NCBI GenBank assembly: GCA_905478325.1
Contig: CAJQIB010000030.1
Span: 1-34,833 of the forward strand
From: an uncultured Flavobacteriales bacterium
GTDB taxonomy: Bacteria > Bacteroidota > Bacteroidia > Flavobacteriales_D > Sanyastnellaceae
Direction: 5' to 3'
DNA: 34,833 nt
Within the stretch, counting starts at the first letter, position 1. The number at the start of each line of letters is the position of its first letter. The notes beneath the pieces were generated by a model. That model did not search any database. It was not told the DNA's origin and worked only from the letters and a program-made list of their open reading frames with translations. The translations under genes and the position numbers were made by a program. Below are positions 31,334 through 34,833 of this stretch, piece after piece.

Positions 31334-33361
31334 TCAGGTGTTGAGCAACGCTCTCAGCACTGCTTCCAACCGGTGATTGGCCAAGAATTGTTTCTCTAAA
31401 TCTGCGGCAAAAGGGAAGGCCGTATCCAGTCCTGCCACCCGTGTCACTGGGGCATCTAAATCGGTCCAACACGACTCTTGGATGCGCGCGCTAATTTCTG
31501 CGCCAATGCCGCCGGTCATCGTGCCTTCGTGCAATACCAAAGCCCGATTCGTCTTTCGAACACTCGCCATGACCGTTTCTTCATCCCATGGGAGCAAGGT
31601 CCGCAAGTCGATGATTTCCAACGACCACTCTGGATGTTCTACTTGAATTGACTCAGCCCAAACCACTCCCAGTCCGTAAGTTACAATCGTAGCGTCCTGA
31701 CCTGTTGAGGCCATTCGGGCCTTTCCAATGGGAGTTTTGAAGGGGGTTTCGGTGACCATGCCGGAAAGAGAACGGTACAAAAACTTGTGCTCGAAGTACA
31801 GGACCGGGTTGGGGTCTTCAAAGGCTTCGATCAAAAGTCCTTTCGCATCTTCAGGAGTAGAGGGATAAACAATCTTCAAGCCGGGTACGTGAAAGAACCA
31901 TGCTTCGATCGATTGACTGTGAAAGGGTCCCGCACCTACGTTTCCACCTGTTGGCATGCGCACGACAACATCGGCCGCTTGCCCCCATCGCCAATGGATT
32001 TTTGCGAGATTATTGACGATTTGATTGAATCCAACCGTTGAGAAATCACTGAACTGCATCTCCATCATGGCCTTTTTGCCAGCGATAGAGAGTCCCAATG
32101 CCGCACCAACGATAGCAGATTCGCAGAGGGGTGTATTGCGAACGCGGTCTTTTCCAAACCGATCCGTGAATCCTTCCGTGACTTTGAAAACGCCTCCATA
32201 ATCGGCGATGTCTTGCCCCATGAGCACCAAGTTGTCATGGCGTTCCATGGCTTGGCCGAGTCCATCTTGGATGGCGTCGATCATGCGCATTTCACGTTTT
32301 TCCACAAGGGATGGCGTGGCTTCTGGCAATGTCGATTCTGGAATGGGGGCGAAGCGGTCATTCAATTCTGTCTCCAAGTCCGCCACGATGGCGGGCTCTG
32401 CAGCTGCGAATTTGAGACCGTGTTCGATGGTGGCTTTGTGTTCTGCACGCAAATTCTCAAGGTGCTCTTTGGTCATAACGCCCGATGCAATGGCCCACTC
32501 CGTAAATCGCTCGACGGGGTCTATTTGTGCCCAATGGTCGATCAGGCCTTCAGGATAATATTTGGTACCTGAAGCTTCCTCGTGTCCACGCATTCGGAAC
32601 GTCTTGAATTCCAGGATGATGGGCCGAGGTCGTTCGCGAACTTCCTGAGCTGCGTGTTGCACAGCGTGGAAAACAGCCAAGATGTCGTTGCCGTCAACTT
32701 GAATGGCATCTTCTTGCGGAATGCCATACCCAATGGCTTTGTCTGTGAAATGCGCGCAACGGAACTGTTCAGAGGAAGGAGTCGATAAGCCCCATGCGTT
32801 GTTTTCGATGCAAATGACGACCGGTAAATCCCAGACTGCAGCGACGTTGACGGCTTCGTGAAAGTCACCTTCAGAAGCGCCGCCGTCTCCAGTAAAGACC
32901 AAGGTCGCTTTGCCGTTGTTGTCCAATTTATGCGACAAGGCAATGCCATCGGCAATGCCCAACTGCGGTCCGAGGTGGGAAATCATACCGACGATTCGGT
33001 GTTCTTTGGAACCAAAGTGAAAAGACCGGTCGCGTCCTTTTGTGAACCCATGCGCCTTGCCTTGGAATTGAGCAAACAAGCGATCGAGGCCTATGCCTCG
33101 CGTTGTGAAAATGCCCAAGTTTCGGTGCATGGGCAAAATGAACTCATCGGGGTTGAGAGCGGCTGCAACACCCACGCTAATCGCTTCCTGTCCCATGCCG
33201 CTGAACCATTTGGAGATTTTTCCTTGGCGCAGTTGGCTCATCATCTTCTCTTCAATCATCCGCGGAAGCAGCAGCTGACTGAACAACGTTTGGATGGCTT
33301 CGTCGCTTAAGTTTTTTCGCTCAAATAGGAGCGGATTGTGCGGAAAATCTGAAGATTTCAT
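31334..33361 (-). CDS. Fused alpha/beta E1 component of a 2-oxoacid dehydrogenase (probably branched-chain)
   Basis: 675 residues from the ATG at 33361; the frame is open to 33451, but this would overlap the divergent promoter region and the extra 30 residues look unlike the family. Residues about 20-330 are the E1 alpha subunit (GKISKWFSGMGQEAISVG, TPP motif GDGGASEG..IENNAWG at 158-191, FRMRGHEEASGTKYYP). Residues about 356-675 are E1 beta (RMIDAIQDGLGQAMERHDNL, MGQDIADYGGVFKVTEG, FHSQSIEAWF with His481, YPSTPEDAKGLL). The enzyme decarboxylates a branched-chain or similar 2-oxoacid with thiamine diphosphate and passes the acyl group to the E2 lipoyl domain. Fusion of the two subunits is common in Bacteroidota. 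E2 and E3 are not in the window. Confidence 0.92.
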   Translation of the reverse strand: MKSSDFPHNPLLFERKNLSDEAIQTLFSQLLLPRMIEEKMMSQLRQGKISKWFSGMGQEAISVGVAAALNPDEFILPMHRNLGIFTTRGIGLDRLFAQFQGKAHGFTKGRDRSFHFGSKEHRIVGMISHLGPQLGIADGIALSHKLDNNGKATLVFTGDGGASEGDFHEAVNVAAVWDLPVVICIENNAWGLSTPSSEQFRCAHFTDKAIGYGIPQEDAIQVDGNDILAVFHAVQHAAQEVRERPRPIILEFKTFRMRGHEEASGTKYYPEGLIDHWAQIDPVERFTEWAIASGVMTKEHLENLRAEHKATIEHGLKFAAAEPAIVADLETELNDRFAPIPESTLPEATPSLVEKREMRMIDAIQDGLGQAMERHDNLVLMGQDIADYGGVFKVTEGFTDRFGKDRVRNTPLCESAIVGAALGLSIAGKKAMMEMQFSDFSTVGFNQIVNNLAKIHWRWGQAADVVVRMPTGGNVGAGPFHSQSIEAWFFHVPGLKIVYPSTPEDAKGLLIEAFEDPNPVLYFEHKFLYRSLSGMVTETPFKTPIGKARMASTGQDATIVTYGLGVVWAESIQVEHPEWSLEIIDLRTLLPWDEETVMASVRKTNRALVLHEGTMTGGIGAEISARIQESCWTDLDAPVTRVAGLDTAFPFAADLEKQFLANHRLEAVLRALLNT

Positions 33362-33438
33362 GGAATCGGGTGCATGAATCACGAAGGTACGTTGTTCCGC
33401 TTTTCTGCTTCCATGCCAGCCGGGATTATCTTCGTGCC

Positions 33439-34833
33439 ATGTCCAAGCCAACGGGTAAAGCCCATCGCAAAAGAAAATTTAGAGCAAATCCCGCTTTCCA
33501 GGATCGCAAACGACTGGATTCTCCATTGGGCCAAGTGGAGGTACAACTGCCTGCAAGCCTGGCTGCCAAAGAGGAAATCTTAGCGCAGGAAGTGGCAGAT
33601 GCAGCCGGTTGGTTGCTTGATGAATTGGGTGATTTCCGCGTAATTCGGAAGAACTTGGATGCCAGGAGACGCCCCGTAAAAGCCGTATGGACTGTGGATG
33701 TTGCTCAGAAGGGCCACGTGCTTCCGAGTTTGGAATTCCCTGGCTGGAGCGCACCACCCTTGTCATCTGATGCCCCTGAAATTGTCATCGTTGGCGCCGG
33801 TCCTGCAGGGTTGTTTGCCGCTTTGGAATGTTTGGAACAGGGTTTTCGTCCAATCATCATTGAGCGTGGAGCCTCAGTGCGCCAGCGCCGGAGGGATTTG
33901 GTGCGCATCACCCAGGATCACCATGTCAACCCGGATTCCAATTATTGTTTTGGCGAGGGTGGAGCCGGAACCTACAGTGACGGCAAATTGTATACCCGCA
34001 GCCACAAAAGAGGGGACATCCGTTCTGCTTTAGAATGCTTAGTCGCTTTTGGTGCGGACCCCGCAATTTTGGTGGATGCCCATCCACACATCGGAACCAA
34101 TAAGTTGCCTGAAATCATCCAGTCCATGCGTGAGGCCATTGTGAATGCCGGAGGCGAGGTGCATTTTGGTTGCCGCATGGTCGATGTTCATGAGGAAACG
34201 GGAAGTGTGAAGGCCATTGAGTGGTTGGAGTTGTCGACGGGCATCACGGTGAAACGGGCTTGTGAAGCCTTGGTCTTGGCGACAGGACACAGCGCGCGGG
34301 ATGTCTTCTTACTGTTACATGGAAAGGGATGGCAGTTGGAAGCGAAACCGTATGCCATTGGCGTGCGCGTTGAGCATCCCCAAGCCTTGATTGACCAGGT
34401 CCAATACCATGGTGAAGAACGGGGTGATTGGCTTCCGCCAGCATCCTACAAATTGGTTTGCCAAGTGGACGGGCGCGGTGTGCATTCATTTTGCATGTGC
34501 CCCGGAGGAATTATTGCACCCTGTGCCACAGAACAAGAGCAGATCGTAACAAATGGCTGGTCCCCTTCGAAGCGAAACAATCCCTATGCCAACTCGGGCA
34601 TGGTAGTTCAGATTGATCACGAAATTTGGGAGCAAGCTGGATTTGAGGGGCCTCTTGGGGGCCTCGACTTTCAGCGCATGGTTGAACAGGCGTGTTGGGC
34701 GGCTGGCGGAAAAACACAGCGTGCGCCCGCGCAACGGTTGTTGGATTTTCTAGCGGGTGACGAAGGACGGGTGTCTCGTGACTTGCCTACGTGCTCATAT
34801 GTGCCCGGGGTTGTCTCAGTCAACTTAAGGGCA
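33439..34833 (+). CDS. NAD(P)/FAD-dependent oxidoreductase (COG2509-type), 3' truncated
   Basis: The frame starts with ATG at 33439 and is open to the last base (465 residues), so the gene runs out of the window. The N-terminal 30 residues are very basic. An FAD-binding Rossmann motif is at EIVIVGAGPAGLFAALE (114-130), followed by IIIERG. Then comes the family's YCFGEGGAGTYSDGKLYTR (169-187) and a later VLATGHSARDVF. These match 'FAD-dependent dehydrogenase' proteins of COG2509, whose physiological substrate is unknown. The stretch HSFCMCPGG and a second ATG... type glycine loop also fit. It is divergent from the E1 gene (77 bases between starts). Confidence 0.85.
   Translation, partial: MSKPTGKAHRKRKFRANPAFQDRKRLDSPLGQVEVQLPASLAAKEEILAQEVADAAGWLLDELGDFRVIRKNLDARRRPVKAVWTVDVAQKGHVLPSLEFPGWSAPPLSSDAPEIVIVGAGPAGLFAALECLEQGFRPIIIERGASVRQRRRDLVRITQDHHVNPDSNYCFGEGGAGTYSDGKLYTRSHKRGDIRSALECLVAFGADPAILVDAHPHIGTNKLPEIIQSMREAIVNAGGEVHFGCRMVDVHEETGSVKAIEWLELSTGITVKRACEALVLATGHSARDVFLLLHGKGWQLEAKPYAIGVRVEHPQALIDQVQYHGEERGDWLPPASYKLVCQVDGRGVHSFCMCPGGIIAPCATEQEQIVTNGWSPSKRNNPYANSGMVVQIDHEIWEQAGFEGPLGGLDFQRMVEQACWAAGGKTQRAPAQRLLDFLAGDEGRVSRDLPTCSYVPGVVSVNLRA

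Noticed and set aside
33374-33583. Short open frame before the FAD oxidoreductase
   Set aside because: It overlaps the true gene in another frame and does not resemble any protein; the frame from 33439 carries the FAD motif.

Overview
The window reads as chromosomal DNA of a Bacteroidota bacterium, most likely a (marine-type) member of the Flavobacteriales. The evidence is a type IX secretion (T9SS) type B sorting domain (end of the gene at 11201-12268) and a type A one (end of the gene at 24832-26562), a TonB-dependent receptor with a carboxypeptidase-regulatory-like N-terminus, the Bacteroidota-type promoter element TAnnTTTG just before several start codons, almost no Shine-Dalgarno sequences, and a fused alpha/beta E1 2-oxoacid dehydrogenase. 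No tRNA, rRNA, CRISPR array, transposase or phage gene was found. Gene density is very high: no non-coding stretch reaches 300 bases, and three convergent gene pairs overlap at their 3' ends.

Layout. 1-1869: 3' part of a secreted choice-of-anchor-B-like protein with two Ca-binding MopE-like repeats and a dockerin-like tail. 1859-6233 (minus): TonB-dependent receptor followed by an ABC exporter half-transporter. 6314-9003 (plus): orphan peptide-binding lipoprotein and an ACMSD-type decarboxylase of the kynurenine pathway. 9078-12268 (plus): ECF sigma factor, a single-pass membrane protein probably acting as its anti-sigma factor, a likely outer-membrane protein, and a T9SS cargo protein. 12293-14335 (plus): BshC (bacillithiol synthesis) and a HAD-like phosphatase. 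14342-16224: RuvX (minus), family 9 glycosyltransferase (plus), small secreted protein (minus). 16360-18363: dnaN and a convergent rhomboid protease separated by a strong bidirectional terminator. 18521-21216: SirB1-type protein, then on the minus strand an aminotransferase plus phosphoglycosyltransferase pair for glycan synthesis. 21356-22341: Crp/Fnr regulator and rhodanese. 22517-24706 (minus): carboxy-terminal processing protease and a DUF1573 lipoprotein. 24832-26562: secreted trypsin/lysyl-endopeptidase-like protease with a T9SS tag. 26556-30697 (minus): tight operon ytxJ, a pRiA4b ORF-3-like gene, miaA and a mutS2-like gene without Smr domain. 30738-31271: membrane TPR protein. 31334-33361 (minus): fused E1 dehydrogenase. 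33439-end: 5' part of an FAD-dependent oxidoreductase.

How the genes connect. Most genes are housekeeping or envelope functions, and I see no single obvious new defence or mobile system. The recurring theme is thiol/sulfur redox: bshC and ytxJ both belong to bacillithiol metabolism, and a Crp/Fnr regulator with a conserved-looking Cys sits directly before a rhodanese. The best candidates for something under-described are the sigma/anti-sigma/outer-membrane cassette (9078-11120), the Crp/Fnr-rhodanese pair, the ytxJ-miaA-mutS2 operon with its face-to-face divergent promoter, and the ABC half-transporter whose catalytic glutamate is replaced by aspartate. All functional assignments rest on motif reading by eye, without database searches.
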